From contig JAQVXD010000001.1 in assembly GCA_028709385.1 (NCBI GenBank), positions 1 through 64,000 of the forward strand: a stretch of 64,000 nt of DNA, written 5' to 3'. The notes under the pieces are model-generated. The model made no database searches. It was not told where the DNA came from and saw only the letters and a list, made by a program, of their open reading frames with translations. Every line of letters begins with the position of its first letter. Position 1 is the first letter of the stretch. The translations under genes and the position numbers were made by a program. Below, piece by piece: positions 19,253 through 28,649 of this stretch. This stretch comes from Fermentimonas sp. (GTDB taxonomy: Bacteria > Bacteroidota > Bacteroidia > Bacteroidales > Dysgonomonadaceae).

Positions 19253-20818
19253 TTATAAATCTAAACCGATGCCTTTTTCCTTCTCTCTCTCAAGTATATG
19301 TTTCATAATCTCAACTATTTCAGGGTTTTCCTCAGCTGTATTGTCATATTCACCCCGGTCTGTTGTCATATTATAGAGCTGATCATCTGGATTATTACCA
19401 AGTTCAGTGTTTGTAAGAGGGTTATATGTTCTTCCGTTGTTAGGCTCAATATACTTCCACACTCTTGTGAGCACTGTGAGTGAGCCTGCAGATCCAATAA
19501 CATAATCTCTTCCTGCCGGCTCCATTCCAAGCCATGCACTGAGCTGATTCTGACTGTCTTCAGGTATTTCGGGCAATCTCTCAAGTCCGGCAAGTGCAGC
19601 CATTGTAGCGGTCATATCAATTTGTGAGACTAATGCATGTGACACTTTTGATTCAACTCTTTCAGGCCAGTGTACAATAAACGGTACTCTCGTTCCTGCT
19701 TCAAAAGTGCTGTATTTTCCTCCTCTGAATGGTCCCCAGGGTTTATGATCCATAAGCTTTTCTACAGCTCCGTCTTGATAACCGTCATCAACAACCGGAC
19801 CGTTATCACTTGTTACAATTATAAGGGTGTTCTCAAATATACCTGCCTTTTTCAGAGCTTTTACTATTTCGCCAACCGACCAGTCGAACTGTACAATTGC
19901 ATCACCGCGGTGACCCATTTCAGTTGCCCCTCTAAATCTCTCATGAGGATAACGGGGTACATGTATGTCATTTGTTCCGAAATAGAGGAAAAATGGTTTA
20001 TCACTGTTTTTTTCTATGAAACGAACAGCGTGTACAGTTATGCTGTCAGCAATATTTTCATCTTCCCAAAGGGCAGATTTACCCCCTTTCATATAGCCAA
20101 TGCGTGATATACCGTTTACAATACTTTGATCATGCCCGTGGCTGGGGCGTAGTTTTGTCAGTAACTCAGGGTTATCTTTTCCTGTTGGTTCACCTTCAAA
20201 GTTCTCTTTGTAACTGACAGATATAGGATCATTAAGGTCAAGGTTAACCACTCTCTGGTTTTCCATAAAAACACATGGTACCCTGTCACCGGTCGCCGCC
20301 ATAATGTAAGAGTAATCAAATCCGATTTCTGAAGGACCCGGCGTTACATGTCCGTTCCAGTCCTGCTTTCCGGTTTCATTACCCATTCCCAGGTGCCATT
20401 TGCCGACAGCTCCGGTTGTGTAACCAGCCTCCTGAAGTACTTTGGGCAAGGTGATGCGTTCCGGGTTTATTATCAGCGCTGCATCTCCTGCAGCAACACC
20501 CGTACCTTTTCTTCGCCAGGGGTATTCACCTGTGATAAGACCATATCGTGAAGGGGTACTGGTAGCTGCTGCTGAATGGGCATTCGTAAACCTTATACCG
20601 TTAGCTGCAAGCGAGTCTGTATTTGGTGTTTCAACACGTTTGGCGCCATAGGAGGAAAGATCTCCGTATCCAATATCATCTGCATAAATTAAAACAATAT
20701 TTGGCTTAGTTTCAGTCTTTAAATCTATTGATTTTTCAGATTCTTTTTCAGTGATACTGCCTGCAAATATCGGACTTGCAACAATAGAAGCAGATAAAAG
20801 GGGTATGATCTTTTTCAT
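19253..20818 (-). CDS. Ser-type family S1 sulfatase
   Basis: A 521-residue arylsulfatase-fold enzyme with an N-terminal signal (LLSASIVASPIFAG). The metal site YADDIGYGDLSSYG and the sulfatase motif S87-T-P-S-R91 (TSTPSRYGLITG) are present. Ser87 would be oxidised to formylglycine by an anaerobic sulfatase-maturating enzyme, and no such gene is in the window. Further motifs include GKWHLG (about 139-144) and DNGPVVDDG. Sequence style resembles S1 sulfatases acting on hexose sulfates, but the substrate is not determinable. It lies 15 bases downstream of a second sulfatase and just ahead of a beta-galactosidase, which suggests sulfated galactan or host glycan. Confidence 0.9.
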   Translation of the reverse strand: MKKIIPLLSASIVASPIFAGSITEKESEKSIDLKTETKPNIVLIYADDIGYGDLSSYGAKRVETPNTDSLAANGIRFTNAHSAAATSTPSRYGLITGEYPWRRKGTGVAAGDAALIINPERITLPKVLQEAGYTTGAVGKWHLGMGNETGKQDWNGHVTPGPSEIGFDYSYIMAATGDRVPCVFMENQRVVNLDLNDPISVSYKENFEGEPTGKDNPELLTKLRPSHGHDQSIVNGISRIGYMKGGKSALWEDENIADSITVHAVRFIEKNSDKPFFLYFGTNDIHVPRYPHERFRGATEMGHRGDAIVQFDWSVGEIVKALKKAGIFENTLIIVTSDNGPVVDDGYQDGAVEKLMDHKPWGPFRGGKYSTFEAGTRVPFIVHWPERVESKVSHALVSQIDMTATMAALAGLERLPEIPEDSQNQLSAWLGMEPAGRDYVIGSAGSLTVLTRVWKYIEPNNGRTYNPLTNTELGNNPDDQLYNMTTDRGEYDNTAEENPEIVEIMKHILEREKEKGIGLDL

Positions 20819-20833
20819 TTTATCTTTTTTTGA

Positions 20834-22237
20834 TTAGAACAAGGGCCAGTTCGGGTGATCTGTTCTCGCTTTTATCATTAATTTTTTCAGTTCTTTTGCC
20901 TTTTCAGGATATAGAGTTATCAAATTATGATTTTCTGACGGGTCGGAAGCAACATTATAAAGTTCAAAAGTACCTCCGTTACGAATATCAAGATGCAATA
21001 GTTTCCAGTTTTCTTTGATGATTGCTTGTCTTCCACCTGACTCCTGAAACTCGAAATAGAAGTAATCCCTATCTTCCTGTCCATCACTGCCAAGCAAAGT
21101 AGGGAGTATGCTCACTCCGTCTGTTTTTGTTTGCGGCTCAACACCTAATATCTCTGCAAAAGTTGGCAGATAGTCCCAGAAAGCAAAAGGAAAATTGCTC
21201 TCAGCACCGGCTGCAACTTTACCTTGCCATGAAATAATTGTCGGCACCCGGATTCCGCCTTCATAGAGATCTCTTTTATAACCCCGATAAATGCTGTTAC
21301 TGTTGAAGAAGTCGGGATCACCGCCCCCTTCTCTGTGAGGACCGTTGTCGCTTGTAAATATTATAAGTGTGTTGTCAAATAATCCTTCTTCTTTGAGCTT
21401 TTCTACAATCTGTGCAACATATAGGTCTATTCTCAAGACCATCGCGGCGTGAGTCGCACGGGGATAATCCTGTGATATATATCCGCCTTTCCTGAAATTG
21501 GGTCCAGAATCTGTCCCTCTAAAAGGTGTTTCCGGAAATTTACCTCTGAGATTTTGTATTATACTGTCTTCCGGAACAACAAGCTCTGCGTGGGGTAGTA
21601 CGATTGGTACATACATAAAGAAAGGATTCTCTTTTTGTTCTTCAATGAACTCAAGTGCTTTCTTTTGAATCAGATCCTGAGAATAGACGCCAAACTGCCC
21701 GTTATCGTTCTCAGGAAGTTCAATTTTTTTGTTGTTTTCCCAAAGGTGACTCGGATAGTAGTTATGTGCCAAACGCTGACAATTGTATCCAAAGAAATGG
21801 TCTACGCCTTGATTTACCGGATCTCCTGATGACCCGGGATATCCTAATCCCCATTTACCAAAAGCCCCGGTAGTATAACCGGAATCTTTAAAAAGTCGGA
21901 ATAATGTATATGTATCTGCCGGCAGGGGAGCCTGACCTTCAGGCTGAATCTCCCTGTTGCCTCTGATTGGTGCATTGCCGGTATGTAAACCTGTCAGCAG
22001 ACTTGCCCGTGAAGGAGCACTTACTGTTGTTCCCGAATAGCTTCTGGTGAATCTTTTGCCACTTAATGCAAGCCTGTCAATATTAGGCGTTTCAAATTTC
22101 TCCTGACCATAAGAGCTTAAATCACCATAACCCATATCGTCAGTAAGTATAAAAACCACATTTGGTTTGTCTTGCGCATAAAAAGAGGTAATTGCGGCTA
22201 ACCCGAGGGCAGTGGTTACAATTTTATTTTTAGGCAT
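20834..22237 (-). CDS. Ser-type family S1 sulfatase
   Basis: A 467-residue sulfatase and the first gene of the minus-strand sulfatase-galactosidase operon. From the chosen start MPKNKIVTTALGLAAITSFYA it has a signal peptide, the LTDDMGYGDLSSYG metal site, and motif S73-A-P-S-R77 (TVSAPSRASLLTG) with Ser73 as the formylglycine precursor. GKWGLGYPG and FTSDNGPHREGG also fit the family. The frame extends 26 codons upstream, but those residues precede a good signal peptide and overlap the -7 box at 22265-22272, so the shorter start is used. It is about 50 residues shorter than its neighbour and clearly a different subfamily, suggesting a different sulfated position. Confidence 0.9.
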   Translation of the reverse strand: MPKNKIVTTALGLAAITSFYAQDKPNVVFILTDDMGYGDLSSYGQEKFETPNIDRLALSGKRFTRSYSGTTVSAPSRASLLTGLHTGNAPIRGNREIQPEGQAPLPADTYTLFRLFKDSGYTTGAFGKWGLGYPGSSGDPVNQGVDHFFGYNCQRLAHNYYPSHLWENNKKIELPENDNGQFGVYSQDLIQKKALEFIEEQKENPFFMYVPIVLPHAELVVPEDSIIQNLRGKFPETPFRGTDSGPNFRKGGYISQDYPRATHAAMVLRIDLYVAQIVEKLKEEGLFDNTLIIFTSDNGPHREGGGDPDFFNSNSIYRGYKRDLYEGGIRVPTIISWQGKVAAGAESNFPFAFWDYLPTFAEILGVEPQTKTDGVSILPTLLGSDGQEDRDYFYFEFQESGGRQAIIKENWKLLHLDIRNGGTFELYNVASDPSENHNLITLYPEKAKELKKLMIKARTDHPNWPLF

Positions 22238-22264
22238 GATATGCTCTGTTAATTTAATAATAAA

Positions 22265-22272
22265 CAAAGATA
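22265..22272 (-). promoter_or_regulatory. -7 element (TATCTTTG) of the sulfatase operon
   Basis: On the minus strand TATCTTTG fits TAnnTTTG. Transcription would start near 22258, about 20 bases before the sulfatase ATG at 22237. Confidence 0.55.
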
Positions 22273-22552
22273 TAATATTTTTCTTTAAGATAAAGGTATT
22301 AGAAGTAAAGTCCAAATATTATATCGCAATGACCTTTTTGTGGAAATTTTACTCAGAATGCGAAAAACTCCCAAAAAGCATATACAGTTATGATTTGTAG
22401 CTATATACTTGTAATGGATTATTGAATGAAAATAGAATTACGCGCATTGATTTTTTTATTTAATCCAACCAAAATCTTAACTATGTTTTTATTTTTTCGT
22501 AGTGATTACGGGAACTTAGGAACATAGTTTTTTTATATATATATATTAGTCA

Positions 22553-22560
22553 TACCTTTG
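22553..22560 (+). promoter_or_regulatory. -7 element (TACCTTTG) of the CYTH gene
   Basis: TACCTTTG fits TAnnTTTG and ends where an in-frame TTG would otherwise be read as a start (22558). This supports the ATG at 22576 instead. Confidence 0.6.
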
Positions 22561-22575
22561 AAAAAAAACAGCACT

Positions 22576-23052
22576 ATGGGATATGAGATAGAGAGAAAGT
22601 TTCTTGTTAACGGGGAATATAAATCAAAAGCATACAAGAGTTTCAGGATCAAACAGGGATATTTATCACTTTCGGGTGTAAGCGTTATTCGCGTCAGGGT
22701 GAAGGGTGAAAAGGCTTACATCACAGTAAAAAGTGCCCTGGTTGAGGGTAAATTAAAAAGACACGAATGGGAATATGAAATACCTGTGCCTGACGCCGAA
22801 GAGATGCTTGAATTATGTGAAGAAGGGGTAATAGATAAAACCCGCTATCTCATCAAAGCAGGTAATCACACTTTCGAAGTAGATGAGTTTTACGGAGAAA
22901 ATGAAGGACTTTTGATTGCTGAAGTTGAACTGGAGGATGAGGATGAAGACTTTGAGAAACCAAAATGGTTAGGGGCGGAGGTTACCGGAAATGTAAGATA
23001 TTACAATTCATTTCTGTCCATCCACCCCTTTAAATCATGGAGCAATTTGTAG
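22576..23052 (+). CDS. CYTH-domain (triphosphate tunnel) protein
   Basis: A 158-residue cytosolic protein with the ExExK signature (E-I-E-R-K at residues 4-8) and alternating charged beta strands (VIRVRVKGEKAYITVK, YEIPVPDAEEML, EVDEFYGENEGLLIAEVELE). The triphosphate-tunnel fold binds polyphosphates with divalent metals. Known members are thiamine or inorganic triphosphatases and class IV adenylate cyclases. For a short stand-alone bacterial protein, a tripolyphosphatase-type activity is the more usual finding. The gene is convergent with ilvE, separated by only 5 bases. Confidence 0.85.
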   Translation: MGYEIERKFLVNGEYKSKAYKSFRIKQGYLSLSGVSVIRVRVKGEKAYITVKSALVEGKLKRHEWEYEIPVPDAEEMLELCEEGVIDKTRYLIKAGNHTFEVDEFYGENEGLLIAEVELEDEDEDFEKPKWLGAEVTGNVRYYNSFLSIHPFKSWSNL

Positions 23053-23057
23053 TTCTT

Positions 23058-24077
23058 TTAATCTAATACAGTTACCCAGCCATATTTGTCAGGTTCGTCA
23101 CCATACTGTATTGCACGTAATTTACTGTACAGTTTTTCGCTGATAGGACCTGCCTTACCATCCTTACAAAAGTGATAACTCTTGTTTTCGCTGATATCAT
23201 CAATACGCAAGATAGGGCTTATTACGGCAGCAGTGCCGCATGCTCCTGCTTCTTCAAATGTTGCAAGCTCATCTTCCGGCACCGGTCTTCTTTCCACTTT
23301 CAGTCCCATGTCTTCAGCAAGCTGCATCAAGCTTTTATTGGTTATGGAAGGTAAAATGGAGGATGATTTTGGAGTTATATATGTATTTTCCCTAATCCCG
23401 AAGAAGTTGGCAGGTCCGCACTCGTCTATATACTTTTTCTCTTTCGCGTCAAGATAAAGAACTGCAGAATAACCCATTTCGTGTGCTCTTTCTCCGGCAA
23501 CCAGACTGGCAGCATAATTTCCTCCAACTTTGAATGTACCTGTACCAAGTGGAGCGGCACGGTCATATTCACGCATGATTACCATAGGTGTCGGTTTGAA
23601 ACCTTCTTTGAAATAAGGACCTACAGGTGTAACGAAAATGATAAACGTATATTCAGTGGCAGGTTTTACTCCTACCTGAGCACTAGTTCCTATAAGAAGC
23701 GGACGTATATATAGTGATGCTCCGCTTTCGTAGGGTGGCACAAAACGATCGTTTTTTCTTACGGCAAGAGTAACCATTTCTTCAAACAGCTCTACCGGCA
23801 GCTCAGCCATCATAATTCCTCTGCATGATGATTGTAGTCTGAGTGCATTCTCGCGCATCCTGAAGATACGTATCTTGCCATCTTTACCGCGAAATGCTTT
23901 TAACCCTTCAAAAACTTCCTGTCCGTAATGAAGACAAGTAGCAGCCATGTGAAGATTTAGAAATTCGGAAGTTTCTGTTTGAGGTTCACTCCATTTACCG
24001 TCTTTGAAGTAGCTGCGGATGTTGTAGTCGGTTTTCATGTAGCCGAATGATAAGTTCGACCAGTTAATAGCTTCCAT
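23058..24077 (-). CDS. ilvE: Branched-chain amino acid aminotransferase
   Basis: A 339-residue class IV PLP aminotransferase that interconverts branched-chain amino acids and their 2-oxo acids using glutamate. The catalytic-lysine segment is GTGTFKVGGNYAAS. EECGPANFFGI-type cofactor-binding sequence (DECGPANFFGIRENT) and the C-terminal GTAAVISP loop are present. Length and motifs fit the BCAT II group (about 340-360 residues). A minus-strand -7 box lies 42 bases upstream. No ilv or leu genes are adjacent. Confidence 0.93.
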   Translation of the reverse strand: MEAINWSNLSFGYMKTDYNIRSYFKDGKWSEPQTETSEFLNLHMAATCLHYGQEVFEGLKAFRGKDGKIRIFRMRENALRLQSSCRGIMMAELPVELFEEMVTLAVRKNDRFVPPYESGASLYIRPLLIGTSAQVGVKPATEYTFIIFVTPVGPYFKEGFKPTPMVIMREYDRAAPLGTGTFKVGGNYAASLVAGERAHEMGYSAVLYLDAKEKKYIDECGPANFFGIRENTYITPKSSSILPSITNKSLMQLAEDMGLKVERRPVPEDELATFEEAGACGTAAVISPILRIDDISENKSYHFCKDGKAGPISEKLYSKLRAIQYGDEPDKYGWVTVLD

Positions 24078-24118
24078 ATTAATAAATTTTAAAGTATCTG
24101 AAACAAAATTGTGCAGTA

Positions 24119-24126
24119 CAAATGTA
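24119..24126 (-). promoter_or_regulatory. -7 element (TACATTTG) of ilvE
   Basis: TACATTTG on the minus strand matches TAnnTTTG and lies 42 bases upstream of the ilvE start. Confidence 0.5.
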
Positions 24127-24187
24127 TGAATATATTTCCAAAAACCACTTTTTTGACAATATTAATAAGTAATTTCGTATTTCTGTT

Positions 24188-26227
24188 ATGATTGATCAGA
24201 TTACTATAGGTCGTATTCAGGACAGCGCACAAATTGTTGATGTGGTGTCTGATTTTGTTACACTTCGCAGGAGAGGTGTAAATATGGTAGGATTATGCCC
24301 TTTTCACGAGGACAGGAATCCCTCATTTTATGTATCTCCGGCTAAAAATATTTGTAAATGTTTCGCTTGCGGTGAAGGAGGATCTCCCATTCACTTTATA
24401 ATGAAACATGAGCAATTATCATACTACGAAGCATTAAAATATCTTGCGCGCAAATATAATATTGAGGTAGTAGAAAAAGAATTCACAGACGAGGAGAAGC
24501 AGGTTCAGAGCGATCGTGAGAGCATGTTTATCCTGAATGAATATGCAAGAGATTATTTTGTAAAAACACTTCATACACATCCTGAAGGAAAGGCGGTAGG
24601 ACTTTCTTATTTCCGTGAACGGGGATTAAGGGACGATATAATCAAAAAATTTCAACTTGGTTATAGCCTTGAACAGCGAGATGCTTTTTCTGTAGAAGCT
24701 CAAAAAGCCGGTTATGTAAAAGACTATTTGATTAAAACAGGTCTTTCTGCCGGAGGTGAGCACAATCAGCCACTCTATGACAGGTTTCGCGGAAGAGTTA
24801 TCTTTCCTGTGCATACACTATCCGGGAAGGTAGTAGCTTTCGGAGGTCGTATACTTAAGAAAGCTGAGAATACAGGCAAGTATGTAAATTCTCCCGAGAG
24901 TGAAATATACTCAAAGAGTAAAGAATTATATGGTATCTATTTTGCCAAAAGCGCCATAGTAAAGCAGGATAAATGTTTTCTTGTAGAAGGATATACTGAT
25001 GTATTGTCAATGCATCAGGCAGGTATAGAGAACGTTGTTTCATCTTCAGGAACTGCTTTAACACATGGACAGATTCGAATGATCCACCGTTTCTCAGAAA
25101 ATATTACTGTGATTTATGACGGTGATACAGCAGGTATAAACGCAGCTTTAAGAGGTATCGACCTACTGCTTGAAGAGGGTATGAACGTGAAGGTAGTACT
25201 ACTTCCTGAAGGAGAAGATCCTGATTCATTTGCAAAAAAACAGAATGCGGAGAGTTTTCAGAAATATATTTCTGAGAACGAAACTGATTTTATTCGCTTT
25301 AAAACTGAACTTCTTATCAAAGAAGTAGGTGATGATCCAGTCAAAAAGGCTGGAATGATTTCAAATATAGTCAACAGCATCTCTTTAATACCTAATACAA
25401 TCACACGGTCGGTTTATATACAGGAATGCTCTCAGTTGCTGAATATGCAGGAGCGTGTATTGATTGCTGAAATAAATAAAATCAGACGACGCAGCTGGGA
25501 GAAAAAAAGAGAGCAAAAGGATAAAGAGCTTACGAAAATAGGTGAAATTGTAATAAGCGAAAATGATGAAGTAAATACAACAAGCAATGGAACCAATAAA
25601 AAAGCGACAGTAAAGAGTCCATATGATCGTTACGAAAGGGAGATACTCAGATATATAGTGAGATATGGAAATACACCTTTGTATCAGAAGTTTGAAAAGC
25701 GTAAAAGAAAAGAGGGTAAAACAATTATTGAAGAGGATGTATTACTTGAAGAGGGACCGGGTGTAACTGAATTTGTACATTTTGACCTGGAACGTGACAA
25801 TATAAGTTTTAACAACGAGCTTTATCAGTTAATGCTTGATGAAGCTGTAAGTAATATAGATAACAAAAAATTCGATGCTGCACACTTCTTTCTTAATTAT
25901 CCTGACCCTAAAGTGAGTAAACTTGCTTCTGAATTGCTGAGTGACAGGTATCACCTTAGTAAAATTCACTCTAAAATTCTGGGAGAAGAGGTTGGTGACA
26001 AGAGTTCACGTTTATTAGAGCAAAACCTGCTGCAAAACTATGTTCCCAGGGCAACAACAGAACTTAAAAATGCCTATGTGCTGACTAAAATAGATGAACT
26101 GAAGGAGGAAATTAAAAAAAGTAATCCGGACAATTATTCAGTATATATTACCAGATTACAACAACTGCAGGAAATAAAGAAAGTGCTCGCGAAAGAGCTG
26201 GGTGAGAGGATTGTATTAAAATATTAG
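24188..26227 (+). CDS. dnaG: DNA primase
   Basis: A 679-residue replicative primase that lays RNA primers for DnaB-coupled replication. The N-terminal zinc finger (CPFHEDRNPSFYVSP ... CKCFACGEGG, about residues 38-66) is of the CHC2 type. The Toprim core shows EGYTDVLSMHQAG, SSSGTALT and the DGDTAG metal motif. The C-terminal region is charged and serves as the helicase-interaction domain. It is the first of three closely spaced plus-strand genes, 19 bases ahead of an ABC-exporter pair. That arrangement is not functionally explained. No macromolecular-synthesis operon (rpsU/rpoD) is present. Confidence 0.96.
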   Translation: MIDQITIGRIQDSAQIVDVVSDFVTLRRRGVNMVGLCPFHEDRNPSFYVSPAKNICKCFACGEGGSPIHFIMKHEQLSYYEALKYLARKYNIEVVEKEFTDEEKQVQSDRESMFILNEYARDYFVKTLHTHPEGKAVGLSYFRERGLRDDIIKKFQLGYSLEQRDAFSVEAQKAGYVKDYLIKTGLSAGGEHNQPLYDRFRGRVIFPVHTLSGKVVAFGGRILKKAENTGKYVNSPESEIYSKSKELYGIYFAKSAIVKQDKCFLVEGYTDVLSMHQAGIENVVSSSGTALTHGQIRMIHRFSENITVIYDGDTAGINAALRGIDLLLEEGMNVKVVLLPEGEDPDSFAKKQNAESFQKYISENETDFIRFKTELLIKEVGDDPVKKAGMISNIVNSISLIPNTITRSVYIQECSQLLNMQERVLIAEINKIRRRSWEKKREQKDKELTKIGEIVISENDEVNTTSNGTNKKATVKSPYDRYEREILRYIVRYGNTPLYQKFEKRKRKEGKTIIEEDVLLEEGPGVTEFVHFDLERDNISFNNELYQLMLDEAVSNIDNKKFDAAHFFLNYPDPKVSKLASELLSDRYHLSKIHSKILGEEVGDKSSRLLEQNLLQNYVPRATTELKNAYVLTKIDELKEEIKKSNPDNYSVYITRLQQLQEIKKVLAKELGERIVLKY

Positions 26228-26246
26228 TAAGATTAAATATTTAAAC

Positions 26247-27155
26247 ATGTATTTAGAAACACATGACGTAGTTAAACAATACGCTAATCACCTGGCGTTG
26301 AATAAGGTGAGTATAGGTGTTCCAAAGGGAACCGTCTTTGGTTTACTTGGTCCCAACGGTGCCGGAAAGACAACCTTGATTCGTATAATTACCCGCATTA
26401 CTGCCCCTGACAGTGGCGAAGTTTTGATTAACGGCAGGCATTCTGTAAGGGATGATATTTATAATATTGGTTATATGCCTGAAGAACGGGGATTGTACAA
26501 AAAAATGAAAGTAGGCGAACAGGCGATGTATCTTGCCCAGTTGCGAGGTATGTCGAAAAAGCAGGCACATCACGAACTGATGGTTTGGTTCAAGAGGTTT
26601 GATATCATGGATTGGTATAACAGGAAGGTTGAAGAATTATCAAAAGGGATGCAGCAGAAGGTGCAATTTATTTCCACCGTTATCCACAATCCTGATCTGC
26701 TTATTTTTGATGAACCGTTTAGCGGCTTCGACCCGGTGAATACTGATATTGTGAAAAATGAGATGCTTCGTTTGAAAGATGAGGGAAAGACAATTATTCT
26801 CTCTACTCATAACATGGAATCAGTTGAAGAGTTGTGCGACAATATTGCACTGATTAACAAGTCGCAGGTAGTTCTTCAGGGAAACGTATTTAATATACGT
26901 AAAGACAACAGACCAAATATCTTCCGCTTTCGTTTATTGGCAGACGATTTTGATATGGAGCACCCCTCTATTGAACTTCTTTCAAAAGAGCCTTACCATG
27001 AATTCATCGATTTGCGAATAAAAAAATTAAACGGGATCAGTAATAACGATCTGGCAAAATTGATATTTGACAAATATGAAGTGGTGAGTTACGATGAAGA
27101 GTTGCCAACTATGAATGATGTCTTCATAAAGACGGTTACAAAAGATAAAAAATAA
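26247..27155 (+). CDS. ABC transporter ATP-binding protein (NatA-like)
   Basis: A 302-residue ATPase subunit with Walker A GPNGAGKTT, signature LSKGMQQKV and Walker B LLIFDEPFSGFDP followed by a switch His (STHNMES). The C-terminal extension of about 80 residues and the DUF4162-like ending (YEVVSYDEELPTMNDVF) are typical of NatA/ABC-2 exporters. It pairs with the permease starting 24 bases downstream. The NatAB system exports sodium in Bacillus; the substrate here is unknown. Confidence 0.93.
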   Translation: MYLETHDVVKQYANHLALNKVSIGVPKGTVFGLLGPNGAGKTTLIRIITRITAPDSGEVLINGRHSVRDDIYNIGYMPEERGLYKKMKVGEQAMYLAQLRGMSKKQAHHELMVWFKRFDIMDWYNRKVEELSKGMQQKVQFISTVIHNPDLLIFDEPFSGFDPVNTDIVKNEMLRLKDEGKTIILSTHNMESVEELCDNIALINKSQVVLQGNVFNIRKDNRPNIFRFRLLADDFDMEHPSIELLSKEPYHEFIDLRIKKLNGISNNDLAKLIFDKYEVVSYDEELPTMNDVFIKTVTKDKK

Positions 27156-27179
27156 TAGTCCATTTTAAGTATATTTACA

Positions 27180-28487
27180 ATGAGCAGTTTAAGTTTAATA
27201 ATACAACGAGAATATCTTACAAGAGTAAGGAAGAAATCCTTTATAATTCTCACGTTACTCATGCCATTTCTTATGGTGGCATTATCTCTTGTTCCTCTTT
27301 GGCTTTCTACTCTTAATGATGGAAGCGTTAAGAATGTAGCAGTAATTGATAATACTGGTATATATGCGCCCTTACTTGAATCAACGGATCAATTTGAGTT
27401 TCAGATAATTGATGAAGCTGATCAGCAGGAATCTGAAAGCAAACTCGGCAAGGATCTTTTCGCAATTCTTCAGATAACAAATGACCTTAACAAAGATCCG
27501 CGAGCAGTATCTCTTACATCAGAAAAGCAAGCTCCAATCGAGTTGCAATCTGTTATTGAGAGGACCTTGAATGAAAAGGTAACAGAACAGAGGCTCGATG
27601 AACTAACTCAGTCAAGCAATGTTGACAGTGAAGCAATTGTTCAGGTGCGCTCAATTATTGAAGATAAATCAGGTATTACCCTGAGAACATTGCGTATGGG
27701 TGACGACGGAAGTGTGAAAGAATCTTCAACAGAGATAGCCAGCATAATCGGTATGTTGTTTACAATTCTTATATATATGTTTATACTATTATATGGTAAT
27801 ATGGTTATGCAGGCTGTACTGGAAGAGAAGAAGAGTCGCGTTGTTGAGGTAATGGTATCTTCAGTGAAACCGGTGAACCTGCTGATTGGCAAAATTGTCG
27901 GGATAGGATTAGTTGGACTTACTCAGTTGGCAATATGGATATTAATGACTTCAGTTCTTTTTGCCGGAGTATCTCTTTTTATTGCAAATCCTGAACAGGC
28001 TGTTGCAATGTCTTCTGAAATGAGCGACTTTAATGTTGAAGGTATCATGAATTCTGTAATGAGTATCAACTGGCTGCAGTTGATTGTATATTTTGTTTTG
28101 TTCTTTATCGGAGGATATGTTTTGTATGCATCAATTTTTGCAATGTTTGCTTCAGCAGTTGACAGTGAAGAAGATACAAGTCAATATATGACCCCAGTTA
28201 CATTACTAATCATGTTCGCTTTCTTTGCAGGATTTTATAGTGTGAGTAATCCGGATGGTCCATTAGCATTCTGGACATCACTGATTCCTTTTACATCACC
28301 AATTGTCATGATGGTAAGAATTCCTTTTGGAATTCCTTTCTGGGAAATATTATTGTCTCTAGTAGTGCTTTATGGTACATTTTTATTAATCTCTATATTT
28401 GCTGCAAAGATTTACAGAGTAGGAATTTTAATGTATGGAAAAAAACCATCATTCAGGGAGATGATGAAATGGGTTACATATAAATAA
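27180..28487 (+). CDS. ABC-2 type permease (NatB-like)
   Basis: A 435-residue membrane subunit. One N-terminal helix (about 19-42) is followed by an extracytoplasmic domain of about 140 residues. A five-helix block follows (about 185-420), with the conserved cytoplasmic EEKKSRVVEVMVSSVKP coupling segment that contacts the ATPase. This is the ABC-2/DUF3526-like NatB architecture. It is co-oriented and closely spaced with the ATPase gene. The operon ends at hairpins near 28546-28631. Confidence 0.9.
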   Translation: MSSLSLIIQREYLTRVRKKSFIILTLLMPFLMVALSLVPLWLSTLNDGSVKNVAVIDNTGIYAPLLESTDQFEFQIIDEADQQESESKLGKDLFAILQITNDLNKDPRAVSLTSEKQAPIELQSVIERTLNEKVTEQRLDELTQSSNVDSEAIVQVRSIIEDKSGITLRTLRMGDDGSVKESSTEIASIIGMLFTILIYMFILLYGNMVMQAVLEEKKSRVVEVMVSSVKPVNLLIGKIVGIGLVGLTQLAIWILMTSVLFAGVSLFIANPEQAVAMSSEMSDFNVEGIMNSVMSINWLQLIVYFVLFFIGGYVLYASIFAMFASAVDSEEDTSQYMTPVTLLIMFAFFAGFYSVSNPDGPLAFWTSLIPFTSPIVMMVRIPFGIPFWEILLSLVVLYGTFLLISIFAAKIYRVGILMYGKKPSFREMMKWVTYK

Positions 28488-28530
28488 AAACAAATTGCTG
28501 TATTTGTTGCAATAAAACATCAAAAAGATA

Positions 28531-28538
28531 TATATTTG
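28531..28538 (+). promoter_or_regulatory. -7 element (TATATTTG) upstream of a hairpin pair
   Basis: TATATTTG fits TAnnTTTG. The predicted RNA start (about 28545) coincides with the base of an AAAAGCAA/TTGCTTTT hairpin (28546-28575). This is followed by the terminator at 28588-28631 and then dapF. See the corresponding finding. Confidence 0.45.
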
Positions 28539-28587
28539 TAAAATAAAAAGCAATTGTATATTAATTGTTGCTTTTATATGTAATCTT

Positions 28588-28631
28588 AAAACACTTGCCT
28601 GGTTCTGTGGAATCACGCAGGTGTTTTTTTT
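28588..28631 (+). terminator. Intrinsic terminator between the ABC operon and dapF
   Basis: AAAACACTTGC pairs with GCAGGTGTTTT (one G-U pair) around an 18-base loop and is followed by a run of T. It ends 18 bases before the dapF start. It may close the ABC-exporter transcript, attenuate dapF, or end a short RNA started at the -7 box upstream. Confidence 0.75.
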
Positions 28632-28649
28632 ATCTCTAAAATGATTAAT

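Larger units (their letters stand above)
22238..22575. other. Divergent intergenic region, sulfatase operon / CYTH gene
   Basis: 338 bases without a gene. It holds a minus-strand -7 element for the sulfatase operon and a plus-strand -7 element for the CYTH gene. A TA-rich run lies just before the latter. No other signal was recognised. Confidence 0.6.
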
